In this document: one piece after another, positions 34,429 through 46,227 of the stretch
Position numbering within the stretch: position 1 is the first letter of the stretch
Layout: every line of letters starts with the position of its first letter
NCBI GenBank assembly: GCA_002897115.2
Contig: BCIH01000013.1
Location: forward strand, 67,852-131,851
DNA from: Prototheca cutis
Lineage: Eukaryota > Chlorophyta > Trebouxiophyceae > Chlorellales > Chlorellaceae
DNA length: 64,000 nt
Direction of reading: 5' to 3'
Made by a program: the position numbers and the translations under genes
The notes under the pieces: model-generated
Seen by the model: only the letters and a program-made list of their open reading frames with translations
Told to the model about the DNA's origin: nothing
Database searches by the model: none

Positions 34429-37400
34429 TCACTGCCAAAAGTCCCTGGCCTGGGACGACATAAGCGGCTGNGCGGCAGCTGCCTCCGCCAGCTCCTCCTG
34501 GACCTGGCGGAAATTGACCAGCAGGGTATCCTCTGGCAGCGCGGTGCTGCGTCCGCCATCAGCTGGCACGCCAGAGCCGCCGGCGTCCACTGATCGCCGC
34601 GCAGACTTGCGGCCGATGAAGGCTGACAGGGCCCCTGAAGTCCCGGTGGCGGAGGAGACTGCAGGCGGCATGGTTGTGCCGGTGGAAGCATTGCTCTGCT
34701 GCTGTGTTGAGATCGCTGCGTTGGACGGTGCCGTGGCGCCCTGGGATGTGGTCAGCTGCGCGCTGCCTGGACCGCCGCCGCCGCCGCCATTGGCAAGACC
34801 TGGCACCCCGCCCACGTGAAGTGGGGCCACTCCCGCCACCGGGCCCGGCCATGCACGGGGCAGCGCTGCGAGGCGCGTGGCGAGCGTGGCAAAGGCATCG
34901 CCCTGGGGCAGCAGCATGAGCAGCGCATGGGCAGCATGGTGCAATGCCGGGTACTGCGCCGGCGCCAGCAGCCGCAGTCGCAGCCCCGCAAATGCAGGGG
35001 ACTCCAGCAGGCTGACCAACTGGCACGCTTCGATCGCCGTTTCCGCGCGCAGTGCCACGGCCGGCGACGCCATCACCTCCAGCATTCCCACCGCAAGCTC
35101 ATACGCCTGTTTTTTTGGTTAGCAAGGGAAGCTTTTCCTGCTTGTCGCGGTTGAATTGGAGGGCAGGTAGGAACATCCACGAAAAGTGGGGATGCCCACA
35201 ACTTCAACCCCCCCAAAAAGGGCACAAGCCCACCAACATGGTATACCTGTGCAAGGAACGTCAAAGAAAGTGCGGCGGCGCAGGAGCGTGCCCAGACGCG
35301 ATGGAGGGAGGAAAGCACCGNGGCTGCTTCGGCGTCGTAGCGTGCCTGCGTCAGCATCGCGCGCACCGATTTCAGCGCAGGGTTTGCCAGCAGCAGCAGG
35401 TTCAGCGCCTGGATGATGGCCGCGCCAAAGGCAGTGTCGGAGTCCTCGGCCGCCAACTCCGACAGAGCAGTGAGCACCGGCAATCCTCCCAACCTCTCAG
35501 CCAGTCCTTGGATGATGAGCACGCCCCGGCGTTGAAGCAGCTTGGCGCCCGCGGGCCCGCGGAAGGAGGCCAGCACCTCGACCAGCACGGCACGCTGTGC
35601 ACGCTGGCCCCGGCGCGCAATGTCGCCAAGGACGCGCAGCGCGCGAGCGGCAACCGAAGCGCTGCCGGCACCGAGCGCGTCGGTCAGGGCCCGGAGCAGC
35701 GGCTCGCCGACGTCGGCGGGACTGGCCCGAAGAAGCACGGGCAGCCACTGCAACGCCGCCAGCTTCACCGCCTCGCTGCTCGACTCCAAAGCGCCGATGG
35801 CCGAAGCCAGCAGCGCCCCGGCGTCCAGCGCCGCTGCAGCGTTGGCTAAAGCCGTCTGGGAGGCAGTAGGCGTGGCTCCGCCGCTGCCAATCTGCACAGG
35901 TCTCGCACCCTCGGAAGGTGCCGGCCGGGTCGAGGACGAAGGGGCCCCCACACCACCACCGGCCGTGCTTGGCGCAGAAGCACCGCCCGTGGACGATGAT
36001 GCCATCGCCGTATTCGTGGTCGGTCCGCCGGCCCGGCCGGCACTGCCCCCAGCAACAGCTCCAACAGGACTGGTCCCAAGCGCAGGGCTCGGCATGCCGC
36101 CAGGCGAGCCGGACCCCGAAGCCGACCAGCCCCCCGTGAAAGCCCAGCGCGCAGCACCGCCGCGGCCCATGGGGCCAGAGCCCGCAGCGGGGGAACCCAC
36201 GCTCGTCGGCGTGCCAATAGTGCTACCGCCAGCAGCTGCCACCCCACCACCCCCGCCGCCGCCAGCAGTGAAAAATGCATGCGCCGCGGCTCGGGCCGGC
36301 ATTGGCATGGCGGGCAGGCTTCGTGAGACGACACGCAGCAGCTCGTCATTTAATGACCGGGCCTGCGCCAGGATTTCGCTGAATGGCGAGCCCAGGGTCA
36401 GGAGCACCGCCTCCAGCATCGCAGGGAACTGTGTCAGCAGGGATGCCGGCAGTCGCGATGGCACGGACGTGGCGACACTGCCGGCCGCAAGCACCGGGGC
36501 TGATGCTGATGCACCCAGAGCCCGATGGTTTGTGGAGGCAACGCTGTTCGACACGGTACCACTGCCCTCGCCAGGCTCCAAGGACCCCGCAGTGGCCTGT
36601 CTGGGGCTGGTGCCAAGCGGCACAGCATTCGGAGGTGCGGTCATAGCGGACCCCAGCGGGGAAGTGACGCCAGAACCACCAGCGACCCGCCCAGTCCGCC
36701 CAAGCAGGTTTGATTGCTGCGCCGGGGTGGCAGCTGACTGGCCCTGGGGTACTACAGCATCCGCGGTACCGCCACCACTACCCACGTCGGCGTACATTGC
36801 CAGCAGCCGGTTGAGCCATCGCAGCGCCGCCAGGGCCACAGCAATGGCACCCGGCATGCGCTCGGCGGTGGCCCCCAGTCCCGCTCCCGCCCCGGCGCCA
36901 ATTGCTGGGCCTGAGCCGCATGCACTGGCCAGCACTCGGGCCAGCGCCCCAGCGACCTCGCCGTCCACGCTCGCAGCAGTCCGCCGGGGTGCAGCTTGGG
37001 CTGCGGCGCTGGACGCCCTCGGCGGCTGGGCTCCGGAAGTAGGAGTCGTGGCAAGATCAGATGTGCCACTCAGCGGTGCTGCTGTCGCGCTACCACTACC
37101 ACCAGGGACAATAGCAGCTGGCCCCCTTCCCACAGCCATCATCTCCGGGAAATAGTCAGCTTCGAGGTCGGCCAAAATCCGCGCGGCGGTGGCGGCAATC
37201 TCCGGCGCGGGGTCGGCCAACATGACCATGATCCCGGGCAAGAGGAGCGGCAGGTGTCGCGTGAGGTCCTGGCCCGGCAGCCCATCCAGCAGCGCCACCC
37301 AGCCCAGCAAAAATTGACGGGTATGCGGCGACTCGTCAACGCCCAAGCACGCCGCCAGCTGAGGCACAAAGGGTGTCAACTCGAACCCGTCGCCCTCGGC

Positions 37401-38267
37401 CACGACATCCTTGACGAGATTGTTGCAAAACGCCGCTGCATTCTGCACGCTGGGGTCGGCGTCGGAACAGACCCGGAAAAGCGCATCGAAAACCTCGGGA
37501 AAGGCGCCTAGCAGCGCTCCCCGGGCAGATTTCGCCACGTTGTACAATGCCTCCAGCGCATAGTACCGCAGCCGAGGGTCTGGATCGGTGAACGAACGGA
37601 GAATCGGAGGGACCAGGCGAGGGACCAATACAGGCGCCAGGCCCGCACCGGCATCGCCGGGAGCACTCGCCAGCCCCACCGCCGCTGCCGCCAGGCACAG
37701 CAGCCCGCCCTTGCGCGCATTAGACTGCAGCGGGAGTGCATGACCGACCATAGAGTTCTTGGAATGTCTTTTTTTGAGGTTTTATTTGCCAAAAACGCAT
37801 CCGAGAATGTCGGCACGCGGATGCTGGCGTCTCCTAGGCCCCCCCAAGTCACTCACTGGCGCAACCAGTCAATCCACCATTCCACCCAGGGACAAACTAC
37901 CCAACCCCCCAGCAAGCACTCGAGGGATACAACCAGCGCACCTTGGCTGAGAGGGCGTAGCTGCCTGCCAGCGTGTCCACAAGGTCAGCGATGGCGTCGC
38001 GGTCGCCAGATACGCACAGGCTCCTCACCATCTGCTCCACCTCCAGTGCCGCCACCTTGCGCCGATCATAAAACTGCGAAATGCAAGGGCAAAGGGTGTG
38101 ATTGCTCGGCACAGGCCCAACCGGCCCAGGACCCCAGACGCCCCATGCCACCCTTCAAAACTGAGGCNCCACAGCCCGAACCGGTTCAAGAGCCCCGGAG
38201 CCTTGTCCAGGGCCCTGCGCACCTTGTCGGCAATGTTCTTGGTCACTGCTGGTGGCAGCAGNGCCAT
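34429..38267 (-). CDS. VAC14: VAC14, scaffold of the PIKfyve/FAB1 kinase complex
   Basis: HEAT-repeat scaffold that holds the PI(3)P 5-kinase Fab1/PIKfyve and the phosphatase Fig4 on endosomes and vacuoles. Exons: 38267-38202, 38073-37942, 37724-35247 and 35106-34429; all are whole-codon lengths, giving 1117 aa. Family landmarks: KNIADKVRRALDK then FYDRRKVAALEVEQMVRSL, SNARKGGLLCLAAAAVGL, DPDPRLRYYALEALYNVAKS, QRRGVLIIQGLAERLGGLPV, FGAAIIQALNLLLLANP, LALLPPAV-type start, and YPALHHAAHALLMLLPQGDA near the end. Animal VAC14 is about 780 aa; the extra length is Ala/Ser/Gly/Pro-rich insertion, mainly in the middle (about residues 280-650). Intron 1 seems to start with GC (AAG then GCTCCG), since that gives the expected RALDK-FYDRRK junction. 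Confidence 0.93.
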
Positions 38268-38812
38268 GCCACCTTCAATGTGCGCCATGGCCGCCGCGGC
38301 GCTAGAAGATCGCCAGGCTCTGCGCTGCCAGCAGACTTGGTGGCGAAACCTGTGCGCAGCTGCGAATGGCGTGGACCATGTCGGTCCAGCGCGGGGTCCT
38401 GCCAGAAACAATGGCAATGCAAACGTTTGCAATCTCTGCACGTTGCGAATCGGGATGGCTCCTTGGGCCGGTGACAAGCTCGTGCGTCAGATGGCACTCT
38501 CGTCTCTCTTGCTTGCCGACACGTGGGCAGTACGTGGGTGCGGCCCCCCCCATGTGCTCCCCATGCACTTCCCCGCTGTACCCTGCACGGGCCCCCAATC
38601 ACTCCAGCTTGCAGTGCATGTTTCAGAGAACCACGTGTGAAAGTGCGCCACAGGAAAACATTGTCAAATTCGTAAGAGCTGCCGCAAGCAGTCCGTCAGT
38701 GTCTCAGCCAGCCACTCAAGCTGAGCAGACCAGACGGCCACGACCAGACGGCCACGACCAACCATTCACGCCTCAATCAATCATCCACAAAAGGAAACAA
38801 CGAAACAACAGA
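38268..38812. other. Intergenic: VAC14 5' region and VPS10-receptor 3' region
   Basis: About 545 bases between two minus-strand genes. A short tandem CAGACGGCCACGAC duplication occurs near 38730-38760. Nothing else seen. Confidence 0.5.
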
Positions 38813-41800
38813 TCAGTTGTCCGTGGAGGTGAACACAGGGGGGGAGCGGTGGTCCTCCGGATCGACATCCAAGCGGTCCGTTAAAGGCTCAAAGTACGCC
38901 TCCCGCGCCGCGCCGCGGTGTGTCACTTCCGCCCACTTGAACCGTGTCCAGTCCCAGGCCGCGATGATGGCGTCCAGCACCGCAAAGCCCGCGGCGGACA
39001 GTACGCCCACCACTGGCGCGGCCTTGTCGGCCAGCGCCTCCCGAGCCTGCGGGCCCAGGCACTGCGTCCACACCAGGCCCGCGCACACCAGTGCAATGCC
39101 CGTGAGGAGCAGGGTGACAAACACCAGGTAGACGACGCGGCGCCACCCAGACTTGCCCGTCCCACCACCGCCGCAGTCGGCGCCGTGCCGGCCGCCGCCC
39201 GAGCCGCCCTTGCCGTCCGTGTCCGGGATGACGGTCTTGGAGTTTTCACAGACATCGGCGTGCACGAGGCGCAGGTGCGTCTGCGAGGGGCGGTAGACGT
39301 CGTTGCCCCAGCGAGGGCACGACTGGCCCTCCAGCCCCGGGATACGCTCGCAGCCAGGACCCTCCTCGGCGCGCTGGAACCCGTACTCGCACTCCGTGTC
39401 GGCCTCGGCCACGCACGCGCAGCGCTCGCCCAGTTGCGGCACGGAGCGCGTCGCGGCCGCCACGGGCGGTGAATAGCAGACCACGTCGGGGCGCCGACGG
39501 CGATAGCTGACGTGCTGGCCTAGCAGGCAGGCTCCAGCAGTGGGCGCCTCCCACACCTCATAGTCCCCATCCGTGCACGCCTGGGAAGGTGGGTTTTTTC
39601 TTGTGGGGCTGAGAAGTTCATGACCCACGTTTCGATTTGTCCATGCCAACCCCAGTACCCGGAAACCGCCAGCGCCTACCCTGAGGTCTGTGCCGACGAG
39701 CTGGGGAATATCGATGACAAACATCTTGCCCGGGGGCCGCGCGCCGCCCTGGAACGTGCAGTCTGGGTGACGCTCCGTCTTGAGGCAGGCTGTGCCNTGG
39801 ACGAGGAACACCGTGCCCCCCTCCCCCGCTGCGGTGCGGATGTTGTCCACCAGGATGGCCTCGGGCAGCGTGATGTCATGCCAGCACCCGCCGGCGTCGG
39901 AGCTGAACCGCACCGTCTTTGTGGGGCCGTCGCTCGCATGCCCTGCGGCAACGACGATGTCACCTGCTGCGCCGACTTCATAGATCAGGGGCCGATCAGC
40001 GACGTCCGACCAGGTCAGTCCGCCGTCGGTGCTGGCCCATGTGCATGCCGCGCCCGCGGGACCCACGTCCAAATGCACGCCGGTGTTACCCGTTGCCAGC
40101 AACAGGCCCGGGGCGCTGGGAGGGCTGTACAGATTAGGCCGGGGTGCGGAGTTCGACGCCCAGCTGGTAGGGCCATGCAAATGCAGCGCGCATGCTGCAC
40201 GGTCAGATCCAGAAGGGCAGGCGTTGCACTGCGCGTAGCGAAATGCAGATGGCAACGCCAACGGCGCCCAGTCCGCCCCGCCGTTGCGACTGGCCCGCGT
40301 TTGGAGGTACTGGCCGTAGCGTGATGGAGAGCCGCCGCCAATTTGCTCGGGGTCGACGCGGTTGGCGACATACGCGCCGGGCAGACCTTCGATCCTCACA
40401 AAATCTGCCAAATAATCGCGTCGATACACGTTGGCAAGGCTCAGCGTGTGGTACGACGCGTTGTAGGCCGGCGCGTACGCGTCTGAGGTAGGCGAATCCG
40501 AGGTCGGACCCCGGGACCCTGGTTCGGCGTGGTCGGCCAGGACAAACGCCGCCTCACGGTCGTGGGTGTGCACCATGTTGTACCCGTCATCCTCAAGGTT
40601 GCTGGGCAGGCAAACCTCGGTGAAATCATCACCGTCCCAGTCGGAGACATACAGCGTCACGGTCCGTCCCGCCACCGCACGCTTGGGCACGGTGCGGCCC
40701 TTGCCGTCGGCGCCCAGCGGGCAGTCGGAGGGCACAGCCAGGTAGACTTTAGCTGCTACGATCTCAAACAGGTTGCCGCAGGGCACCATGCGCGCCACGG
40801 GCGCCGTGAAAAAGTCCAGACTCACGACGTAGTGAAGATCCTTGTCCCAGCCGGGGTACAGCGACTTGGCGCCGGCATCGCCCGCAAACACCGTCGCAAA
40901 AATCGTCTCGTCGGGTGTCGGCTTGCCCGCGTACCTATCGGAGTGGTAGGGATGGTGGCGGCGATACTAGCATTAAGCTGACTCAGGATGCTTGCGTGTT
41001 TTGACTGTTTGCTGGCTTGTTCATGCGCTTGGGCACCGGCCGACAGAGGGACAGACCACCACCACCACTGCAACTGCCCCCCCCCCCCCCCCCCAAACAC
41101 CAAAAAAAGCCACCGCATACATGGGCATCTTGGCGCCCCACTCAAAGTCGCGGAAGGAAGACACGTGGCCCTTGGATGCCGCCGTGAGGTTGCGCCACGA
41201 CGCACCAAAGTCCTGAGGGTTTGGACCAGCCAATTGGGTGTTTGCTTGCTGGTACAAGCGACAATCCCCAAAGAAACACAAGCAACATCAAAGCCAACAA
41301 CAATGAGCCACCTGCGTGACAAAGAGGTCGTAGCCGCAGTTGCTGCTGCGCTCGTACCACATACAGGACGGCCGCCGGGCCTTGGCCAGGATCCATTCGG
41401 GCTGCCGCGGGTGGAACCGGATCTCCTGTGTGCGTGCGGGGCAGGGAGGGGGGTGGTTGATCAGAGGGGTGGTCAGGTCTGTCGTGCAGCACCTGGGACC
41501 AAGCGCCCGGCCCAACACGATCTCACCTCCACGCACGCCGACCCACCTGATCAAAGCCCGTGGTGTTGCCTGGGGATCCAATAGCCGTAAAGGACTTGCC
41601 GCCGTCACGCGAGGCAAAGTGGTAGTTGCCGCGCCCCTGGGCCAGTAGGTGCTGCGGCAGCGCCGGCGACACATGGACGGCGGTGATGCCGAAATAGGGA
41701 AAGGAGCGGTCCGGCACCAGGTCGCGCAGCGTGTCGGTGATGTCATGCCAGCTGTCGGCACGGGAAGGGTCCTCTGTGCGCCAGAGCGGGCCGCCGAGAA

Positions 41801-42113
41801 AGCCGGACCTGTCCTCGGTCACGGCGTAGATGTTCTGCTGGGAACCGTCTGCGCTGACGTTGACCCACTTCAGGTCCAGGATGCGGGTGTCCAGGGTGAT
41901 GGGCAGCAGGGAGCCGGTGCTTGGGTAGGTGCGGGGCTGGCAAAAGCCCAGGTTGACAGACTGGGAAGCTGACCCCAGCAGGCCAGCTGCTCGGGCATCC
42001 GCGCTCTGCTCCGCACAAGAGTCGTTCTGGCACGTGGCAAGCGCCATCACAACCATGCCCATCAAAATGAGACCGCGCATGGCCAGGCGGGGCCCGCAGC
42101 CGCGCGCGGCCAT
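38813..42113 (-). CDS. VPS10/sortilin-like vacuolar sorting receptor
   Basis: Type-I membrane receptor for sorting hydrolases between Golgi and endosome/vacuole. Five exons join in phase: 42113-41547, 41425-41312, 41212-41121, 40934-39680 and 39580-38813 (931 aa). Signal sequence: a hydrophobic stretch LAMRGLILMGMVVMALA near the start. The VPS10 beta-propeller carries Asp-boxes (FASRDGGKSF, ASTDGGLTW, SSDAGGCW). A Cys-rich 10CC-type region follows (ACTDGDYEVWEAPTAGACLL ... GERCACVAEADTECEYGFQR ... SCPRWGNDVY). One transmembrane helix (VVYLVFVTLLLTGIALVCAG) precedes a tail of about 80 residues ending EDHRSPPVFTSTDN. Acidic and Tyr-based elements (EAYFEPL) in the tail could bind adaptors. Intron 3 has a 17-base poly-C run. 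Confidence 0.93.
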
Positions 42114-42523
42114 GCTGGCAAGGGGGCTGTGACCAAGAGATCGCTTCCGGGTTGCACGCGCCGGTCTACGACACGGGGACCATGTCAGGGACCCCAGGCT
42201 TGCAATATTTATCTCGAAGCGAGAAAGATGTGGGTCGATGTGCCCGTGGTGTCTCTTCCTGCGTGAAACCTCTTAGCCTGGGGATCCATCCACCCCAAAG
42301 GGAAGCCGTGCCCTGGGTGCCTGGTGTTGATCGCGGCCCGAGTGGGCAATCCCCTCCCCCCCAGCACGGGAACCCCAAGGCGCCAATGACTGTCATGCAA
42401 TGATCCACGACTCGCATTGGGCATACCCCATGCCGGAATGCACACGCATTTTATGCACCAAACAATTTTGGAATTCTGTTTGCCGCGTACAGACCGCGCT
42501 GTGCTTACCATCGGCGAGTGGAC
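42114..42523. promoter_or_regulatory. Divergent intergenic region between VPS10 receptor and bL25 gene
   Basis: 410 bases between start codons 42113 (minus) and 42524 (plus); should contain both promoters. No motif assigned. Confidence 0.45.
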
Positions 42524-44310
42524 ATGGCCAGCCGGGGCCTCTTCCGGCTGTGCTCTGACCTGATTGGTCAGGCGAGCAGCCTCAGTCCACTTGCGCAGTC
42601 GCTTAGGCACCAGGCATTGTATAGCACGGCTCCAGCGGTTCAAAGTAGGTGAATGGTGGGTGGAGGTGCGCCACAGGACCCCGAGCACCCTGTGACGGTG
42701 GTGGGGTGGCAGCACTGTCGTTGCCAGAGGCGGACGGGAATACCCACGCCTAAGCCCGCCAACTCGCTCCTGCAACAGGTGGCCTCAAGCTCAAGGCAAC
42801 GGTGCGGGACGGATCTGGCAAGAAGAGCAGCAAGGCAGTGAGGAAGGCACGTCGGTGGGGTGGCGAAGGGAAGTGCTGGAGCCTTTCCTGTGATGTTCGT
42901 CCAAGAGGGGATTGGTGTCAATATGTTGCACTGCACCGTCTTTGCGAGGTGGCGTCCGCCTAGCAAATGCTGTTCCATGAACGTTGGCACATTCATGACG
43001 CAGGAGGGGAAGGTTCCTGGCGTCATCTTCTCGCTGGACGGGGAGCAGAAGGTCCTGGTCTCCTTCCCGGCCAAGGAGGTCGAGCAACTGGTGAGCTGGT
43101 GGGCAGAAATGCAATGTGCAGGATGCCAAACAGGATTTGCAACCACAAAATCATCGCCATCGCTGGGCCTGCCCTAGAACAGTCCATCCTCCCCATGACA
43201 ACACAGTTCTCAAGCTTGGGTCGGTTTGGCTGGGCCTGCCAGCTGTTTGATGTGGAGGTTGCAGGCCAACAAGCACAGCAGCCGTCACGCAAGATCAGGG
43301 CACTGGTACGATTTCTGTTGTCTTTCTTTTTATGTTGCATAGAAGCAGGGAAGGGAATACTGTGTGGCTGCCTGCTGTCTGGCCAGGAGGACGACGGTGC
43401 TGCACTGGGTGCTGCGCTGGGTACAATGCCGGGCAGCGCCATAGTACAAGGGCACTGCAACCCGCAACCTGGTCACGTTGTCCTGCTGCAGGGCCGACAG
43501 GTGCACGTCACCGCGGACACTGACAAGATTGAAAATGTAACCATGATTGAGTGCTCCCCGAGCCGGACGGTCAAAGTGTTTGTGCCCATCACGGTCAGTC
43601 ACTTGTGCCTGGTGAAAGTTTTTTTTTTTTTTTTTTTTTATTTTGATTTTTTTTTTTTGGGGGGGGGGGGATTTGAACTTGCTTGTTAATTTATTTTCTA
43701 TTAATGTATTTGTTTTGGGGGGAGGATTCGCGCACGCAGGGAGGAAGTGATGCACGTGATGGGGCGGTCTGGGTCGAATGACCAGCATCAATCCATCCGG
43801 GGTCCCATTCTAACAACAACTAACACCCCCCCCCTCTCTTTCTACAGGTCTTTGGAAACGAGTCGTGCCCTGGTATCAAGGCCGGCGGACGGGTCAACCA
43901 CATTGCGTGGGGTGCCCACGTGCTTGCTCAGGGTAGCACCATCCCCACCTCTTTCGAGCTCGACATCAGGTCAGCGAGCACACTGGGGGTTTTACGTTGG
44001 TGTCAGATGAGGGCGGCACCAGGCATTCTGTGCTGCAAGTCATCCTTGGAACCGTAATGGACATGGCAATGGATCTCGCACGGGTTGGATGCATGAGGGA
44101 GGTTGAAGGGGNGAGAGAGAGAGAGAGAAAGAGAGCACCGACCAATGAACGGCTCACCAAAGGTTCCCCTTCCCGCTCCTGTATAAATCCCTGTGATGCA
44201 GCGAGCTGAGCGTTGGTGACAAGCTTCATTTTTCCGATATCAAGGTGCCCGAGGGCGTAACGCTGCTGGAGGACCCCGAAGCCCCCGCGCTGAAGATCAT
44301 GCGCAAGTGA
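42524..44310 (+). CDS. bL25-family (TL5/CTC) ribosomal protein, probably mitochondrial
   Basis: Large-subunit ribosomal protein binding 5S rRNA or its mitochondrial substitute. The first exon at 42524 encodes MASRGLFRLCSDLIGQASSL and, further on, HQALYSTAP, a typical Arg/Ser-rich mitochondrial presequence. Following exons: about 42788-42850 (GSGKKSSKAVRKARR), 43006-43090 (EGKVPGVIFSLDGEQKVLVS), about 43240-43306 (DVEVAGQQ), about 43495-43593 (DKIENVTMIECSPSRTVKVF followed by VPIT), 43849-43970 (VFGNESCPGIKAGGRVNHIA) and about 44203-44310 (LSVGDKLHFSDIKVPEGVTL). These follow the bL25 N-domain and the TL5-type C-domain. A few junction phases, notably exon 2/3, were not resolved. Intron tracts include T/G homopolymers and (GA)n. 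Confidence 0.8.
43620..43671. repeat. Poly-T then poly-G compound tract in bL25 intron
   Basis: About 19 T, a TATTTTGA interruption, 12 T and then 11 G, sense orientation. Confidence 0.9.
44113..44137. repeat. (GA)n repeat in the last bL25 intron
   Basis: A short GA-rich microsatellite next to one N. Confidence 0.85.
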
Positions 44311-44559
44311 TGCAGTGTGGTGTCTGCAAGTTGACCGGTATTTCTGCCGATTGGTTTACTGGGCTTGTCATTGTTTCTTCCACGCTCCGGGCTACGCACA
44401 TGCTGGCTGCTGAAAGAACAATAACAGAGATGGAGTGTGGGGTCAAGAGAGGGAGAGAGGTATTGGAGTAGAGCAATGGAGAAGAGCAATGGAGAGAGCA
44501 AACAAGAGATTCGAGTTTGAGAGACAATAAATATGACAGGGTTGTGTGCTTGCTCATCA

Positions 44560-46227
44560 TCAGGGCTCTTTATCAGCAAGCCCAGCTACGACGGCCAGAG
44601 CATCGGCCGCTTGCCCTGCAGCGGCCGCGGCACCCCAATGCTGGTCATGCCAATAATTGACAGCCAGCGTGCGGGGGCCCTGGGCCACGCAGTGCCACCA
44701 GCCCGCTGGCAGGTAGAGCGTCTGGCCGGGCCGCACGCTCACGTGAATGGGACCGGGCAAGTCTTTTGTGGAAAAGTATCGTGGAATGGTAGCGCCCGTA
44801 AACATGGCGGCGGTGCTTGTTTTTGTCGTGGTAGGTCCACTGGAAGTATCTTCCCCCTGGTCCATTGGAGGAGCATCATCAGCACATGCTGCTTCAGGGC
44901 CCAACGCCTTGAAAGCGGCTGGGGCAGTGGACCAGAGCACAGTCTCGTCCAATACCTTCAGCTCCAGCCCTCCTCCCGAGGCCGTCTCCGTCCAGCGGGC
45001 TGACGAGAAGCGGCGCATGCCCATGCGCCAGCTGTCGGCAGGCGGCATGAGGGCAAAGTGTTTGACCCCGGTGATCACAACGTACATGTTTTCATAATGG
45101 TCCCGGTGCCAGCTGGTCACGCTCCGGTCGTCGCCCATCCACAGATTGACCGCCTCGGGAGGGCCACCTGCCGTTTTTGGGTTGGTCGGGGGAGGAAGCC
45201 TAGTTGGTGATCCATGCCAGACCAACGCAGGTCCGACATCTGTTCCCCTCCACACCACACGCACTACACACAACACAGACATACTGCCTGCTCCAAACTC
45301 CGCCATACACCAAAAAAAAAAAAATTATCCTCACCCTAAGCCCACCCCCTCACCAAAGGCTTCGCTGGCCCATTCCAGCTCCGGAGCCACGTCGCTCAAA
45401 AGCTGCGGCGCTTCCACGGTCAGGGACGAATTTTGATACTGCATGTACGGCACGGGGGTACTGCGCGCGGCAAGCAGCCTCAAAAATCCAGTAGCCGACA
45501 TCCGGCGCTCTGCCGGCAACGCAAACACGTGGGCAGCGCCGGCACCGGGTGGCGCGGGCTCCAGGGCGTCCGCCCGGCCGCCAGGTGTCAGCGCCACAGT
45601 CAGCGGTGCGTCACCGAGCGTCCGGGCCAGGTACTCGTCCTCCTGCCATCTGTCCAGGGCAGGCCACCCAGACACCGCACCTGGGTGGGCAAGTGATTGG
45701 GTAACAGCAGGTGGATGGCGTGAGCAGGGTTATTGGCGTTGGATGTGGGCGGTGCAGCCACAGGCTGGGGCGCCGGATGCTCACCACCAGCTGTACATGC
45801 ATCAGCCAAGGCCTCTGCATACACCCTCCCTTTCAAAACAACACCCCCCTGGCATGTAAAATTCTCGGTGTCAACCCCAACCCACCACACCTTCAATCAT
45901 GACCGGCCTGTTTCGGCCAACATAGTCGCGGCTAAACTCGAGCGCCGATGGCGGCTTTGATATAGTCTCCACAAAACTGTACAAATCGTACTCTGCAACA
46001 GCAAGTGAAGGCCAAATGACAAGGAGGCATACATGAAGGAGAGAAAATACTGGGCACTGGGATGGGCACTGCCGAGCTTTCCACACCAGTGGGTTGGACA
46101 CTCCAACAGGCAGACCTCAACCTGCCACCCTCACACTCTTACCTCTGGTGTTACGTGACCAAGTCTGCAATGTGGCTATCAGCTGGGAGGTCTCCTCATA
46201 GTGCAGGTCCTGAGCAGTAGGAGCCAT
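44560..46227 (-). CDS. JMJD7: JMJD7-like JmjC-domain lysyl hydroxylase
   Basis: Fe(II)/2-oxoglutarate oxygenase; animal JMJD7 hydroxylates lysine in the translation-factor-like GTPases DRG1/2. Four exons join in phase: 46227-46143, 45992-45891, 45680-45354 and 45167-44560 (373 aa). Landmarks: FSRDYVGRNRPVMIEGAVSG (start of the JmjC fold), VPYMQYQNSSL, PEAVNLWMGDDRSVTSWHRD followed by HYENMYVVITG (H-x-D iron ligands in WHRDHYEN), and PGQTLYLPAGWWHCVAQGPR (distal His). AVNYWHDQHWG matches the family's 'AVNFWYD' end. It is about 55 residues longer than the human protein, owing to an insertion between the two metal-ligand blocks (roughly residues 240-300). There is no targeting signal. Intron 3 holds a poly-A run. 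Confidence 0.93.

Noticed and set aside
35542..37155. 537-codon plus-strand open frame
   Set aside because: It is exactly antisense to the VAC14 main exon, which has clear homology and whole-codon exon lengths.
43332..44209. Short plus and minus frames in the bL25 introns
   Set aside because: Low-complexity and homopolymer-derived; the bL25 exons explain the coding signal.
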